Below, one piece after another: positions 7,520 to 17,204 of a DNA stretch of 64,000 nucleotides (positions are counted from its first letter, which is position 1; every line of letters begins with the position of its first letter). The stretch comes from Pseudomonadota bacterium (GTDB lineage: Bacteria > Pseudomonadota > Alphaproteobacteria > Rhizobiales > Beijerinckiaceae): contig JAFAAP010000074.1 of NCBI GenBank assembly GCA_023426505.1, forward strand, positions 6,275-70,274. Direction: 5' to 3'. The position numbers and the translations under genes are program-made. Under the pieces are notes generated by a model. The model did no database searches. It was not told the DNA's origin and was given only the letters and a program-made list of their open reading frames with translations.

Positions 7520-10500
7520 TCAGGCCCTCGCAAAATACTTGAGTGCGAACTCTTCGATCTGCTCAGAGACTTCCTTTAGGTTCCCCAGGCCAAAGGAGTG
7601 GACCATGGCACGGACCTGCTGGCGGAGGGACTTACGGAGTCCCTCCTTCTCATGCCATCGGGGCGGGGCGGTCGCGTCATTGCCATAGAGAGACGCAATC
7701 TCGGTCGATAAGCTCTCGGCCCCGTCGCCTGCTCCAAACGACCGGAGCACTTGCAGGATTCCGTAGGCTCCAGGCGAAAGGCCCGTCCCCTCATGAGCAG
7801 TGGCCTCCGCCTCAAGGTCCTTGGCAAGCTCCTCGGCCATCTTGAGCTTGTCGGCCCACGACAGTTGGGCCTCGTCCAACCGTTCTAGCAATTCCCGCAG
7901 GCGCTCTGAGAATTTAGCATATTGGTGTGGGTTTTGACCGATCCGCTCCGTCACGACCTTACGCAGTTCCGTGGTTTTGCGGATCGCAGCCGTCTTCAGG
8001 TCGTCCTCGGCCTTGCCTTCCACATCGAAATCATCCCAGAACTCGGGATCGGTGATGTTTCTGAGTTTCACCGTGATGCTCAAGCCCGTCGCGTCGAGGT
8101 GCTGTTCGAGCATGTCCCTGATCTTGCGGCTGTAGCTGTTCTGGTCGAACGCCTCCCGCTTCTCGAAGACCTGAGTAGCGTAGCGTAGGAAGATCGCCAC
8201 CCACTTCAGGTCAGAGGTGTACTCCAGGATGCTCGGATCAGGGCTGAGGGCCTCGTAGAGACCGATGAAGTCACGGGCCTTGGCCCGGAACTCGAACCAC
8301 TTGTCCTCGGTCTTAAGGAGATCGACCAGATGATCGAATTCGGCCTTCAGGCTGTCCTTGGACAGCTTGCCGCCATCCCGCCTCAGCCCCTTCATCATCT
8401 GGAGGACGGCGGCATGAGCGACGCGTAGCTGGTTCCGCAGGTCATCCAGATTGCGCATGGCGTTGCGGACATCGTCCGCTCGGTAGGATGCCAGTGCCTC
8501 CTCCAGGTTGGATGAGACACCGATGTAATCAACGATCAGCCCGTTGCGCTTCTTGGCGTCCGCGACGCGATTGGTGCGGGCGATGGCCTGAAGGAGTGTA
8601 TGTTCCTTCAGCGGCTTGTCGAGGTACATCACCGACTCGTTGGGCGCATCAAAGCCGGTCAGGAGCTTGTCGCAGACGATCAGGAACTCCGGGCTCTCGC
8701 CCTTCTTCCCGAACGCCTGCTTGACGGCAGTCTCGGCATCCCGGTCGAGGTACTGCGCTCTGAGGTCCTGGCGGAGAGCTTCAATGTACTCGTCCTCACT
8801 CGGCTTCGCGTCCTCCTGGGAAGCCGAGTAGACACAGGCTGACATGGCGGTGGCCCGTGCTCTGGCCTCATCCACGGTGACGCCTTGCGTGATCTGGTCT
8901 TCGGCAATCACCCGGTCGAGGGCGCGCTTGTAGAGAATGACCGCTTCTCGGTCGATGGCAACGATCTGGGCCTTGAAGCCATCCGGGCGAGCATAGGCTT
9001 TGAAGTGGGTCCAGATGTCGTACGCGATCAAGTCAATGCGCTTCGGGTGCTTGACCAGATCAGTGATCTTCACACCTCGCCGCTTCACCTCCTCCAACTT
9101 GTCGTCCGGAAGATCGGCGAACCATTGGTCGAACAGGATGTCGATCTTGGCCTCGTCGATATGCCAATCAGTCTTCCTACCCGTATAGAAGATCGGCACC
9201 GTAGCCCCGTCTGCAACCGCGTCGTCGATGCCGTACTTGTCGAGATAGCCCTCGCCGACGATGCCGAAGTTCGCGTAGGTGTCCTTGTCGTCCTTCTTGA
9301 TCGGTGTGCCCGTGAAGCCGAAAAACCGGGCCTCGGGCATGGTCTTGCGCAGGTAGGCTCCGAGGTCCTTCTCCTGCGTCCGGTGGCACTCGTCCACCAT
9401 GACGATCCAATTCGCCGAGTTCGGGATCGGCTGGTCTGATCCCTGGAACTTGAAGATCGTCGAGAGGACGGTCAGGCCATCGGTGCCCTTGCTGATCAGG
9501 TCCCGCAGGTCTCGAATGCTCTCGACGGCAACAGGGTTCGGCAAGCCGCAGGCTGTGAAGGTCCCGCTGATCTGGCCGTGGAGGTCGAGGCGGTCCGTCA
9601 GGACCATGATGTTGGGGTTCGTCAGTTCGGGCGAGGTGACGGTCAGATGTGTCTTTAGCTTGAGGGCGGCGAACACCATGGTCAGGGACTTGCCCGAGCC
9701 CTGAGTGTGCCAGATGAGTCCTCGCCGATGCTTGGCCTCGACGACACGCCCGACAATCTTGTTGACCGCCCGGAACTGCTGGTAGCGGCATACCTTCTTG
9801 ATGGTGCCGTTGTCCGTCTTTTCGAAGACGATGAAATGAGCAATAAGATCGAGTAGGCGCGAGGGCTCAAGGAGGCTCCAGAGGCCCTTTGAGAGTGCGT
9901 CAGGAAAGTCGGTTTCCTTGCGGGGCCATGGATCACCCCACTCGGCATAGAACTTCGACGAACTTCCTGTTGCGCCATAAAGGCATTTGGTCCCATCAGT
10001 AACAATGTTGAAGCAATTCGAGTAGAAAAGACGCGGGATGTCCCGCTCGTACTGCCTGATCTGCTCGAATGCTTCGCCGGTCTTGTCCTTGTCGTTGATC
10101 GGGCTCTTGCACTCGATCACGACGACTGGGATACCGTTTACATGTACCACTACGTCGGCTATCCGGGTTGCCTCGGCCTTAATCCGAAACTGGTGGGTGA
10201 CAGTAAAGAGGTTGTTCTCAGGCTTCCGGAAATCGAGAACCCTCAGAGTCTGGCGAGTGGCTTTTCCTTGCACCGTACGACTGAAGTTCCCCCGAAGGAT
10301 CAAGAGCCATGCCTCATTATCGGACACGGAAGCCAGATCGGCATATGCTGCTCGGGCATCCGCCTCCGAGACGCCATTGATCCGCTGGATCGCAGCGATC
10401 AAATGAGGCCGGAAGAGAGCCTGATTATCGCCGTCCCGAAGAGCCGTATGATTGGCGGGCGGCACGAAAACAAACCCAGCGCTCTTCAGGCATTCAAGCG

Positions 10501-10537
10501 TGGGCTGCTCAGACAGATACCATTCCATACCCGCCAC
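7520..10537 (-). CDS. hsdR: type I restriction enzyme R subunit HsdR
   Basis: 1005 residues. The amino-terminal nuclease domain shows D128 followed by ECK (142-144) in the PD-(D/E)XK arrangement. The SF2 translocase has QGSGKS at 279-284 (Walker A), DECH at 382-385 and FGFTGTP around 405. The carboxy end is a helical DUF3387-type region. Together with HsdM and HsdS it would cut unmodified DNA at a distance after ATP-driven translocation. All core motifs are intact, so the enzyme looks functional. It follows hsdS after 19 bases in the same operon. Confidence 0.95.
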   Translation of the reverse strand: MAGMEWYLSEQPTLECLKSAGFVFVPPANHTALRDGDNQALFRPHLIAAIQRINGVSEADARAAYADLASVSDNEAWLLILRGNFSRTVQGKATRQTLRVLDFRKPENNLFTVTHQFRIKAEATRIADVVVHVNGIPVVVIECKSPINDKDKTGEAFEQIRQYERDIPRLFYSNCFNIVTDGTKCLYGATGSSSKFYAEWGDPWPRKETDFPDALSKGLWSLLEPSRLLDLIAHFIVFEKTDNGTIKKVCRYQQFRAVNKIVGRVVEAKHRRGLIWHTQGSGKSLTMVFAALKLKTHLTVTSPELTNPNIMVLTDRLDLHGQISGTFTACGLPNPVAVESIRDLRDLISKGTDGLTVLSTIFKFQGSDQPIPNSANWIVMVDECHRTQEKDLGAYLRKTMPEARFFGFTGTPIKKDDKDTYANFGIVGEGYLDKYGIDDAVADGATVPIFYTGRKTDWHIDEAKIDILFDQWFADLPDDKLEEVKRRGVKITDLVKHPKRIDLIAYDIWTHFKAYARPDGFKAQIVAIDREAVILYKRALDRVIAEDQITQGVTVDEARARATAMSACVYSASQEDAKPSEDEYIEALRQDLRAQYLDRDAETAVKQAFGKKGESPEFLIVCDKLLTGFDAPNESVMYLDKPLKEHTLLQAIARTNRVADAKKRNGLIVDYIGVSSNLEEALASYRADDVRNAMRNLDDLRNQLRVAHAAVLQMMKGLRRDGGKLSKDSLKAEFDHLVDLLKTEDKWFEFRAKARDFIGLYEALSPDPSILEYTSDLKWVAIFLRYATQVFEKREAFDQNSYSRKIRDMLEQHLDATGLSITVKLRNITDPEFWDDFDVEGKAEDDLKTAAIRKTTELRKVVTERIGQNPHQYAKFSERLRELLERLDEAQLSWADKLKMAEELAKDLEAEATAHEGTGLSPGAYGILQVLRSFGAGDGAESLSTEIASLYGNDATAPPRWHEKEGLRKSLRQQVRAMVHSFGLGNLKEVSEQIEEFALKYFARA

Positions 10538-10556
10538 GTAATTCCTCTCTTATCAA

Positions 10557-11876
10557 TTATTCGGCGGCAATTGGAAGGTCAGTGTTGACCCGCTTCCGGC
10601 CAGTGAGGAGTTCGGGGATGAGGGCAGATTTCATAGCGCTCAGTCTTTTCACTTGTCTCTCTTGAGCTTCGATAAAATCGAAGAAGGCATCCGCGACTTC
10701 TGCAATCTTCAACTGCTCTTCCATAGGAGGAAGAGCAATCTGCAACTGCTCAAAGACTGGCATATAAACTGTTTGGTGTGTGCTGCCACTGGACAACTTT
10801 GCCCACACAGGGGCCATGAACCTAAGAAGGTGCATCAAAAATCTGTTGTTGATCTCATCTCCGCAAATATAGTTCGCAAAATCTTGGCTTGTTGCCATCT
10901 CACGACCCATGATTACGCAATGCCCGACACTTGCGGTTCTGGAGAAAGCAACTGTTCCAGCCGGTAGAATGCGTGCTGATGAGTTCTCAATCCCAAGTGC
11001 GGTCGTCTTCTGCTCCGTTTCAAAAATAACTCGCTCTGACAGGCTTTTGGTATCGTGCAGTGACAGCCATGGGATGTCTCCATCCCAATATTCTGCGACC
11101 TTTCTGCTTGGTGTATGCCCGCTTTCTAACCTTGATACATCGGCTAGCTTGGCAATCCTCCATGTGCGTGGAATGATATCGGTCGGGAGTCTACCTATCC
11201 GCCAATCACCAACGGATTTATACTCGGCATGTCCCTTGCGCCCCATAAAAAGTGCGGCAAGCGTGCTGTCCTTTACTTTCGTAGCTTGCTCGATGATCTC
11301 CTGTGTCACCCGAATTACATTTTCGACCGAGTCCAAGATTTCGATGATCTTCCGCTGTTCAGGAAGGGGTGGAAGGTTAACTCTGTAGCTTAGCCACTGG
11401 TCAGAGTCGAAAACCATTTTTTCGACATCGACCCCGACACTCGCCTGAAAGAAGGTTTGCTGAAGATATATCGAGTGAGAAAGGTACTGAAGGAATTCTG
11501 GAAGAAGGCGGGAGGTCGCTCGAAGAACAGTGTATTCATTCGATACGATTGCCCCATCCAGATTAGATGGCACCAGACCGCAGCCACCATGGACGATTTG
11601 GCGGTTCGAAATTAGGAAGTCGCCCTCTTTGATGAAGAACTGGCTCTTGGTAAGAATTTCTCTTCCAGTCAGCCGATCTCGCGCGACAATACCTCCGCGA
11701 GAACGACGTGCTGTGACCAGTTGATATACCTGATCGTCCAGTAGCTCCGCAGGCCGTTCGACAACGTCCATTAGCTCCCTTAGCGTAACGGTGAACCAGC
11801 CCGGCGGAGGCGGGTCTAGGCGAGGCTTCCCAGGCTGTACGCTGGCTGGATAGAGCGCACTACGAGCCATATCCAA
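10557..11876 (-). CDS. hsdS: type I restriction-modification specificity subunit HsdS
   Basis: 439 residues with two target-recognition halves: the first ends with LPPLPEQRKIIEILDSVENVI (about 165-190), the second begins near IPRTWRIAKLADVSRLESGHTP and ends with LPPMEEQLKIAEVADAFF, the conserved central and distal coiled coils that set spacing between half-sites. It determines the bipartite recognition sequence, which cannot be read from the protein. Its start overlaps the end of hsdM by 17 bases. The GC content is lower than that of hsdM and hsdR, as usual for exchangeable recognition genes. Confidence 0.92.
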   Translation of the reverse strand: MDMARSALYPASVQPGKPRLDPPPPGWFTVTLRELMDVVERPAELLDDQVYQLVTARRSRGGIVARDRLTGREILTKSQFFIKEGDFLISNRQIVHGGCGLVPSNLDGAIVSNEYTVLRATSRLLPEFLQYLSHSIYLQQTFFQASVGVDVEKMVFDSDQWLSYRVNLPPLPEQRKIIEILDSVENVIRVTQEIIEQATKVKDSTLAALFMGRKGHAEYKSVGDWRIGRLPTDIIPRTWRIAKLADVSRLESGHTPSRKVAEYWDGDIPWLSLHDTKSLSERVIFETEQKTTALGIENSSARILPAGTVAFSRTASVGHCVIMGREMATSQDFANYICGDEINNRFLMHLLRFMAPVWAKLSSGSTHQTVYMPVFEQLQIALPPMEEQLKIAEVADAFFDFIEAQERQVKRLSAMKSALIPELLTGRKRVNTDLPIAAE

Positions 11877-13350
11877 GCTCCTCCATAAACCGATCTAGTA
11901 TCGCTTCTGCCCGTTTACGCTCCTCACGAAGCTCCCGGAGTACTGAAAACGAAGCAGAAACGTCAACTTCCGCCTCATCGCTCCCGAGATCGACATATCG
12001 GGTAATGTTGAGATTGTAGTCGTTCTGTTTGATCTCCTCGGCGTCTGCTACATACGAAAAGCCTTCAACATCGCGGAACTCCTGAAACGCCAAAGCGAGA
12101 CGCGCTACATTCTCGTCACTCAAGAGATTCTGCTTCTTACCGATCACAAACTGCTCGGCCCCGTGGATGAATAAGGTCTTTCCTTTTCTGTCGGCAGGCT
12201 TGTTTTTCCGGATGATCAGGATACAGGCCGGAATACCCGCGCCATAGAACAGGTTGGGGGCGAGGCCGATCACCGCCTCAACCATGTCTTCCTTCAGCAT
12301 CCCTGCACGAATGCGCCCCTCGGCTCCGCCCCGGAAGAGTACGCCGTGCGGCAACACCACCCCGAGCATACCGTCCGAGTTCAAGCTGGCGATCATGTGC
12401 TGCACGAAGGCTAAATCGCCGTACGACTTGGGTGGGCATCCGAAGCGATCCCGGGCATAGGGGTCGCCGTTGCTCCAGGTCTCGGAGCCCCACGATTTTA
12501 ACGAGAAGGGCGGATTAGCGAGCACCCGGTCGAAAGTGCGGATCGCCTTCGAGCCCTCACCAGCAAGGTGCTTGGGGTCCAGGAGGGTGTCCCCACGGGC
12601 AATCGACGCGTCGTCGATATCATGGAGGAAGAGGTTCATCTGGCAGATGGCCCAGGTGTTGAGGTTCTTCTCCTGGCCGAAAAGCGACAGGCTCTTCGGA
12701 TTCTTGCCTTGGCGCTCCAGATGATGAACCGCCTCCAGAAGCATACCGCCCGAGCCGCAGGTAGGGTCGTAGATCGACATGCCCTCCTCAGGCCGAAGGC
12801 ACTCGACGATCAGGCGCACCACCATCTTGGGGGTATAGAACTCGCCTCCCTTCTTGCCTGCGTCGTCAGCGAACTGAGCGATCAGGTATTCGTACGCCTG
12901 CCCGAGCACATCGGGCTCTACATCTGAATTGCGGAGGCGATAGGTCTCGAAGTGCTGAAGGAGCCTTTCGAGAGCGGCATCCGGGAACCGCTCCTTGTTG
13001 TTGAAGTCCACGTCCTGAAAGATGCCGCGAAGACGATGGTTCGCGTCTTCGATTGCATGGAAGGCAGCGTTTAGGTGCTCACCGATGTTGGTGGTGTGTT
13101 TCCGTACGTCCTTCCAGGAGTGCCCGTGCGGAACGTCGAAGCGATGCTCATCCGGATCGGCGGCGAGTTTGCTATCGCCATATTGGGCCAGCCGCTCCTC
13201 ATACTCTTCCTCCCAGACATCACAGAGGCGCTTATAGAAGAGGAGTCCAAAGATATAATGTTTATAATCCGAGGCGTCGATCGCACCCCGGAGGATGTCA
13301 GCGGCTCTCCAGAGGTGACCTTCAAGCTGGCTAAGGGTCAGGACGGCCAT
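11860..13350 (-). CDS. hsdM: type I restriction-modification DNA methyltransferase HsdM
   Basis: 496 residues. The amino-terminal HsdM_N helical domain precedes a gamma-class N6-adenine methyltransferase with the SAM motif DPTCGSGG (195-202) and the catalytic NPPF (279-282). It modifies the site chosen by HsdS and forms the trimeric methylase. It is the first gene of the four-gene hsdM-hsdS-hsdR-DUF45 operon, whose promoter should lie in the 13351-13563 intergenic region shared with the divergent orphan gene. Confidence 0.95.
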   Translation of the reverse strand: MAVLTLSQLEGHLWRAADILRGAIDASDYKHYIFGLLFYKRLCDVWEEEYEERLAQYGDSKLAADPDEHRFDVPHGHSWKDVRKHTTNIGEHLNAAFHAIEDANHRLRGIFQDVDFNNKERFPDAALERLLQHFETYRLRNSDVEPDVLGQAYEYLIAQFADDAGKKGGEFYTPKMVVRLIVECLRPEEGMSIYDPTCGSGGMLLEAVHHLERQGKNPKSLSLFGQEKNLNTWAICQMNLFLHDIDDASIARGDTLLDPKHLAGEGSKAIRTFDRVLANPPFSLKSWGSETWSNGDPYARDRFGCPPKSYGDLAFVQHMIASLNSDGMLGVVLPHGVLFRGGAEGRIRAGMLKEDMVEAVIGLAPNLFYGAGIPACILIIRKNKPADRKGKTLFIHGAEQFVIGKKQNLLSDENVARLALAFQEFRDVEGFSYVADAEEIKQNDYNLNITRYVDLGSDEAEVDVSASFSVLRELREERKRAEAILDRFMEELGYGS

Positions 13351-13563
13351 ATTTCAGGTTTTTCCAATCAGGGGCTTACAATAGGACAATCTACCGATCG
13401 GGCTTCGATGGGCAAGATCGCTACTGTATAGCTTGTCCTGGTAAATGGTTGGTAGAGGAAAGTTCCCGGCCTAACTCCTGCCAAGGTCGGTTCTGAGGAG
13501 AAAAATTTGGGCAATTTCGTTGACTTCTGAGCGTTCCGTGAGAGCCTTTTCGAAAGGGCATTC

Positions 13564-14679
13564 ATGGAACTCCTCTCAAAGCAGCGTACGACTCCCATCC
13601 CCTTCGAACCTCGGCCCATCTCGGGATGGGTGCTTCCTCATCTAATCCGCCTCGATGAGTATAGGCCGGGTCTGCTCGCCTTTTTCTGCCGGGCCAGTCC
13701 GCTCCGCAGACAGGCAGTTTACAGCACCCTCAGCCGCATTAGCCTCGACGACCTTCAACCATTCTTGATGCGCTTGGGGGTTCTGGTGCCCGGCGACGCT
13801 GGCTCACCTGAGTTGCTCGCTGCGGCTGCCGAAACACTGGTAAGGCGACGGGCGCGTGATTTGGTCGCCGCCGCGTACGAAACTTGTCCAGACGGTTTTC
13901 TGGGGGCGCTGTCACGTACGCCGGAGGACATTGTGATGGGACCTCCGCATTACCGGCTCCTGCACCGCCTCTATGTTGATCACCGTCATGTGCATAAAGC
14001 GCGAGCCTTGCGGCACGTAGGGGAGATCACGCCTCGACTGCTGGACCTCGTCGAGATGATCGACGACCCGGCGCTCCTCAGACCCAATGTCTTGCGGGCG
14101 CTGTGTGCGGCGAGCCACATGCGCGCACAGGATTTCGTGGAGACGTTGCGATTCATCCGGTCCGCGACCGCTGTAGACGAGGTATCGCTTCGCACCTCGC
14201 TGGAGCGGGTCTCGTCCCGTGCGGGGCTCAGGCGTACGCTGCGCCGTTGGCTAGAGGATGCGAAGGTGCCCTCATCCCTCGACCTGGATCACCCGGAGTT
14301 CCACGTTCTGAGCACGGTTGCAGAGATCAAGGAGAAGGCCATCGAGTACTCGAATTGCTTGCGGACCAAGATTCCGGAAGCCGTTCTTGGCCTCTCAGTG
14401 TACGTTGAATGGCGACCGTCGCCTGAGAAGCCTGGAGCCATAATCGAGCTTCGCCCCCTCATCGGCCCGAAAGGTGAGCGCCGCTGCTTCTTGCTCCAGT
14501 CAATCAATATCCGACACAACTGGGATGTGGAGGCCCCGGTAGAGGAAGAGGTCCGCTGGAAGCTGGCCTCCCTGGGAATTTTGCAACCGGTCCTGTTGAA
14601 CGGAACGAGCATTACCGCGAGCGTTGCACGTACCCTGAGGCAGGGTGAAACAGAGTGGCTTGATGATCTCGAAGGGTGA
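13564..14679 (+). CDS. uncharacterised 371-residue island protein
   Basis: I do not recognise a family with certainty. The amino-terminal two thirds are helical and Leu/Arg-rich. The last part begins STVAEIKEKAIEYSNCLRT (about 255-275), continues with mixed beta strands and a FLLQSINIRHNWD segment; the YSNCL stretch after an EIKEKA helix faintly resembles the Cys-containing region of PcfJ-like proteins, which is a guess. It is divergent from hsdM and is followed nine bases later by a membrane protein gene, so the two may form a unit. Codon use is normal for the island and the frame is intact. Confidence 0.7.
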   Translation: MELLSKQRTTPIPFEPRPISGWVLPHLIRLDEYRPGLLAFFCRASPLRRQAVYSTLSRISLDDLQPFLMRLGVLVPGDAGSPELLAAAAETLVRRRARDLVAAAYETCPDGFLGALSRTPEDIVMGPPHYRLLHRLYVDHRHVHKARALRHVGEITPRLLDLVEMIDDPALLRPNVLRALCAASHMRAQDFVETLRFIRSATAVDEVSLRTSLERVSSRAGLRRTLRRWLEDAKVPSSLDLDHPEFHVLSTVAEIKEKAIEYSNCLRTKIPEAVLGLSVYVEWRPSPEKPGAIIELRPLIGPKGERRCFLLQSINIRHNWDVEAPVEEEVRWKLASLGILQPVLLNGTSITASVARTLRQGETEWLDDLEG

Positions 14680-14688
14680 GAGCACGCA

Positions 14689-15102
14689 ATGACGATCCAC
14701 CCGAGGCCACCACGCTCTGGACATCAAGCTTCGTACGACGCCGGGACTGAGGGTGTTTATCGCCATCTTCGCTCGCAGGGATACCCCGCTAGGGAGGCGT
14801 GGCATCAGGTCACTCGGTCGTCACCAAGTGCAGCCGCGTGCTCCACAGCAGTAGCGAAACGCATTAGGTCGTTTCGTTCGACCGAGGCTTGCCCCATCGA
14901 AGAGGATATCTGGACGGCGACTATGCGGGACCTTATTAGCCCACCGGTCCTTCTGATGGTGACATGGTGGCTATTGGGGCTCGCAGCCTTCGCGTTGACA
15001 TGGCTGGTTGGCTTCACCGTGGGGCTCGCAGTGCGGCTGATCTTGGGGTTTGGTATTGCCATGATCGGCTTCATGCTCGGGTACCGCCTCTTCAGCCGGT
15101 AG
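14689..15102 (+). CDS. small membrane protein, function unknown
   Basis: 137 residues: a polar, Arg-rich amino half followed by two hydrophobic segments (about 87-108 and 110-132) forming a helical hairpin that ends in YRLFSR. A GAAGGGTGAG stretch upstream of the ATG gives a usable ribosome site. The nine-base gap after the preceding 371-residue gene suggests co-expression. A cytoplasmic domain joined to a membrane hairpin is common in effector subunits of defence systems, but there is no specific evidence of that here. Confidence 0.5.
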   Translation: MTIHPRPPRSGHQASYDAGTEGVYRHLRSQGYPAREAWHQVTRSSPSAAACSTAVAKRIRSFRSTEACPIEEDIWTATMRDLISPPVLLMVTWWLLGLAAFALTWLVGFTVGLAVRLILGFGIAMIGFMLGYRLFSR

Positions 15103-15162
15103 GCAGGCTCAACGATGCTCTTCGCTGGCAACGTGTTGGAACGCTCAGACGCAGTGGGGGTG

Positions 15163-16038
15163 CTAGTTATCGTTTAGCCCGTATGAACCACGTGTCTGGA
15201 GGCGCTCCTTCCACGTTGCTTCAATCCGGATCACGTCAGCAGCATTCATGTCTGGCGATACTCGCTGCAAGATGGAAAAACGGAAATTCTGTGGGTCTCG
15301 TTCTCGAAGCAGGCGGTTGCCGCCGTGCCCCGAAGAGGCGTAGCCAAGCCAACGCCCGAGCAGATTGCTGTCTCCATACGCGGAGCCGACGTACGATTTT
15401 CCGTCTGACATGTCGCGGATAAAGTAGATTCCTCGCCAATAGGATAGCGCTGAGCGCCATCGGCTTGGGAGGACGTGCAGTTCCTCCCAGGAGAGCACAA
15501 TTCGGTCCCACTCCGGCATTTCCTCGACCAGAGCGCTGTCTTCGTGGACTGCGACCACAGGGAACTCGTTCTTGTGAGCCCAGCGCCACCAGGAGCGCTC
15601 AGGCGAAGGCCAGCCTACGACGAGCTTGCCTTTCCAGTCCGCGTAAAAATCTGCGAGGGTAAGTTCGAACCACAAGATAGATTCTCGGCCATCCTCGCCC
15701 GTGTAGCCTCTCATCCCGAGCGTCTTCATTTCCACGTAGGCCGGGACCCGCCAGTACTCCTCGAAACTCAGCGGCGTCGCTGCCCCGACCCGGTAGAGAC
15801 CAATGAAGAGCGCCTTTCCGGGTTCGTGACCAATGAATGATGCTACGTACTCGGAACGACCCATCGCCTTCTCGACGCGCTCGCCTTGGGTCTGCTGGTA
15901 GGCGTTGTAGTAGTCCGGGCGCTCCGCAGCCAACCAGGGCAACACCTTTGCGAACCGAGGCTCGAATGGGCGGTGGCGCAGAATGAGAACTCCTTGTGGG
16001 TCTATTTTCTGCAACCTGAGGAGATCAACGAACTGCAC
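15163..16038 (-). CDS. GIY-YIG nuclease family protein with unknown amino-terminal domain
   Basis: A GTG start at 16038 with GAGG six bases upstream gives 291 residues; an in-frame ATG at 16152 would add 38 residues of poor composition. The carboxy-terminal ~90 residues form a GIY-YIG module: GIYFIRD, KSYVGSAYG, the Arg in LGRWLGYASSGHGGN and a Glu in RIEATWKERLQTRG. The first ~200 residues, with EYWRVPAYVEMKTLGMRGY and a WWRW segment, belong to a widespread domain of unknown function that precedes GIY-YIG in stand-alone bacterial proteins. It may act on DNA. It stands alone on the minus strand. Confidence 0.8.
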   Translation of the reverse strand: MQFVDLLRLQKIDPQGVLILRHRPFEPRFAKVLPWLAAERPDYYNAYQQTQGERVEKAMGRSEYVASFIGHEPGKALFIGLYRVGAATPLSFEEYWRVPAYVEMKTLGMRGYTGEDGRESILWFELTLADFYADWKGKLVVGWPSPERSWWRWAHKNEFPVVAVHEDSALVEEMPEWDRIVLSWEELHVLPSRWRSALSYWRGIYFIRDMSDGKSYVGSAYGDSNLLGRWLGYASSGHGGNRLLRERDPQNFRFSILQRVSPDMNAADVIRIEATWKERLQTRGSYGLNDN

Positions 16039-16141
16039 TTTGGACCTCGTACGCGAGCGGCAGCCGAGGCTCTCCCCGGCTGGAGAGATGTCTCGGCGAG
16101 AGATAAATACGGTTATGACATTTACCAAAGTACGAAATCGT

Positions 16142-16390
16142 TTACCCAGCACGTGGCTGATAGAAGGTTTTGTTGATGACGCCCGTCGTCAGGCCACGCC
16201 TCTCGTTGTGGATTGTATGGGCCTGACTCGTGAAAACCTGGGAGACAATCGCTTCGAGGATGAAATGTGTGAACGTGAGGTGTGGTGCAGACACCACTGC
16301 ATCGGAGAGCGCGAGACTGAGCCACTTCGAGATGATGGACGACTGATTGGCCGCCGGTACCGTTTTGAGAAGGTCTCCGAGGCTATTCAC
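16142..16390 (-). CDS. doubtful small ORF
   Basis: A GTG-started 82-codon frame gives a helical, plausible-looking amino end (LGDLLKTVPAANQSS) but no ribosome site and no recognisable family. A competing frame on the plus strand (16116-16420) looks no better. The interval 16039-16562 otherwise holds no supportable gene. Confidence 0.2.
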   Translation of the reverse strand: MNSLGDLLKTVPAANQSSIISKWLSLALSDAVVSAPHLTFTHFILEAIVSQVFTSQAHTIHNERRGLTTGVINKTFYQPRAG

Positions 16391-16562
16391 TTCAAGTTAC
16401 GGTTCGATACGAATTTTTAACGTTCTGGCGTTCTGTCGTTCAAAAAGAGGCGAGCTTTGAGACCTGGGCAATCCCCGCGTTTGCTCGTTGCCTACACGGT
16501 GTTCCACAGTCCCGTACGCTTTTCAGTTGTCGTGGGAGTACGAAAATAGCCCGGTGCGCCTC

Positions 16563-17198
16563 TCAGCGTTGCTCCGAGTCCGCCATAACCTGGATGCGTT
16601 TGGCGATCTTGGCGACGGTGGCGCGACTGCACTTGGTCGCAGCCTGAACCTGCGACCACGACGAGCCTGATCGCAGCATGGCAGCGATTCCATCGTTGCG
16701 GGCCTTGTCTTCCCGGCGGCCCTTGTAGAGTCCCCGTGCTTTAGCTCTCTCGCGTCCTTGCGCGCTTCTACGTCTACGATCTTCGTAGTCTTTACGAGCC
16801 CCTGCGGCGAGCATTTCAAGCATCATGGCGTTGAGAGCATCAAACATCCGCGCCGTAAACTCGTCGCTCGTCGGCTTCGCCAACATCCAACTTGTCGGCA
16901 GGTCGAGGGCAACGATCCGCAACCGGCGAGCAGCAAGCTCGGACTTCAGTTTTTCCCAATCGGTCGCGTTGAGCCGGGTAAGGCGATCTACGGCCTCCAG
17001 AAGGATTAAATCGCCAGCAGAGGCGTCGCTGAGAAGCCGAAGCAGTTCGGGTCTAGCGAGTTTCGCCCCGCTCTCGTTCTCGACATAGTAGGCCGCAATG
17101 GTGAGCCCGTGCTCTCTTGCGAAGGTGTCGATCTGCTCGCGCGCGCGGTCAGCATTCTGCTCCGTAGTTGAGGCCCGAAGGTACGCTCGCACGAACAT
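16563..17198 (-). CDS. resolvase/invertase-type serine recombinase
   Basis: 211 residues. The catalytic Ser is at position 10 in the YLRAST motif; the DLILLEAVDRLTRL strand and the E-helix follow, and a Hin-type helix-turn-helix closes the protein (SWSQVQAATKCSRATVAKIAKR). This is the layout of Tn3-family resolvases. The dense cluster of TGAACC half-sites immediately upstream (17205-17325) is the likely res site and also contains the promoter, so the protein should repress itself. No Tn3 transposase is present, so it is either a remnant of a transposon or an element multimer resolver. Confidence 0.9.
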   Translation of the reverse strand: MFVRAYLRASTTEQNADRAREQIDTFAREHGLTIAAYYVENESGAKLARPELLRLLSDASAGDLILLEAVDRLTRLNATDWEKLKSELAARRLRIVALDLPTSWMLAKPTSDEFTARMFDALNAMMLEMLAAGARKDYEDRRRRSAQGRERAKARGLYKGRREDKARNDGIAAMLRSGSSWSQVQAATKCSRATVAKIAKRIQVMADSEQR

Positions 17199-17204
17199 GA
17201 GAAA

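Noticed and set aside
16116..16420. 101-codon plus frame
   Set aside because: No ribosome site or family, overlaps an equally weak minus frame.
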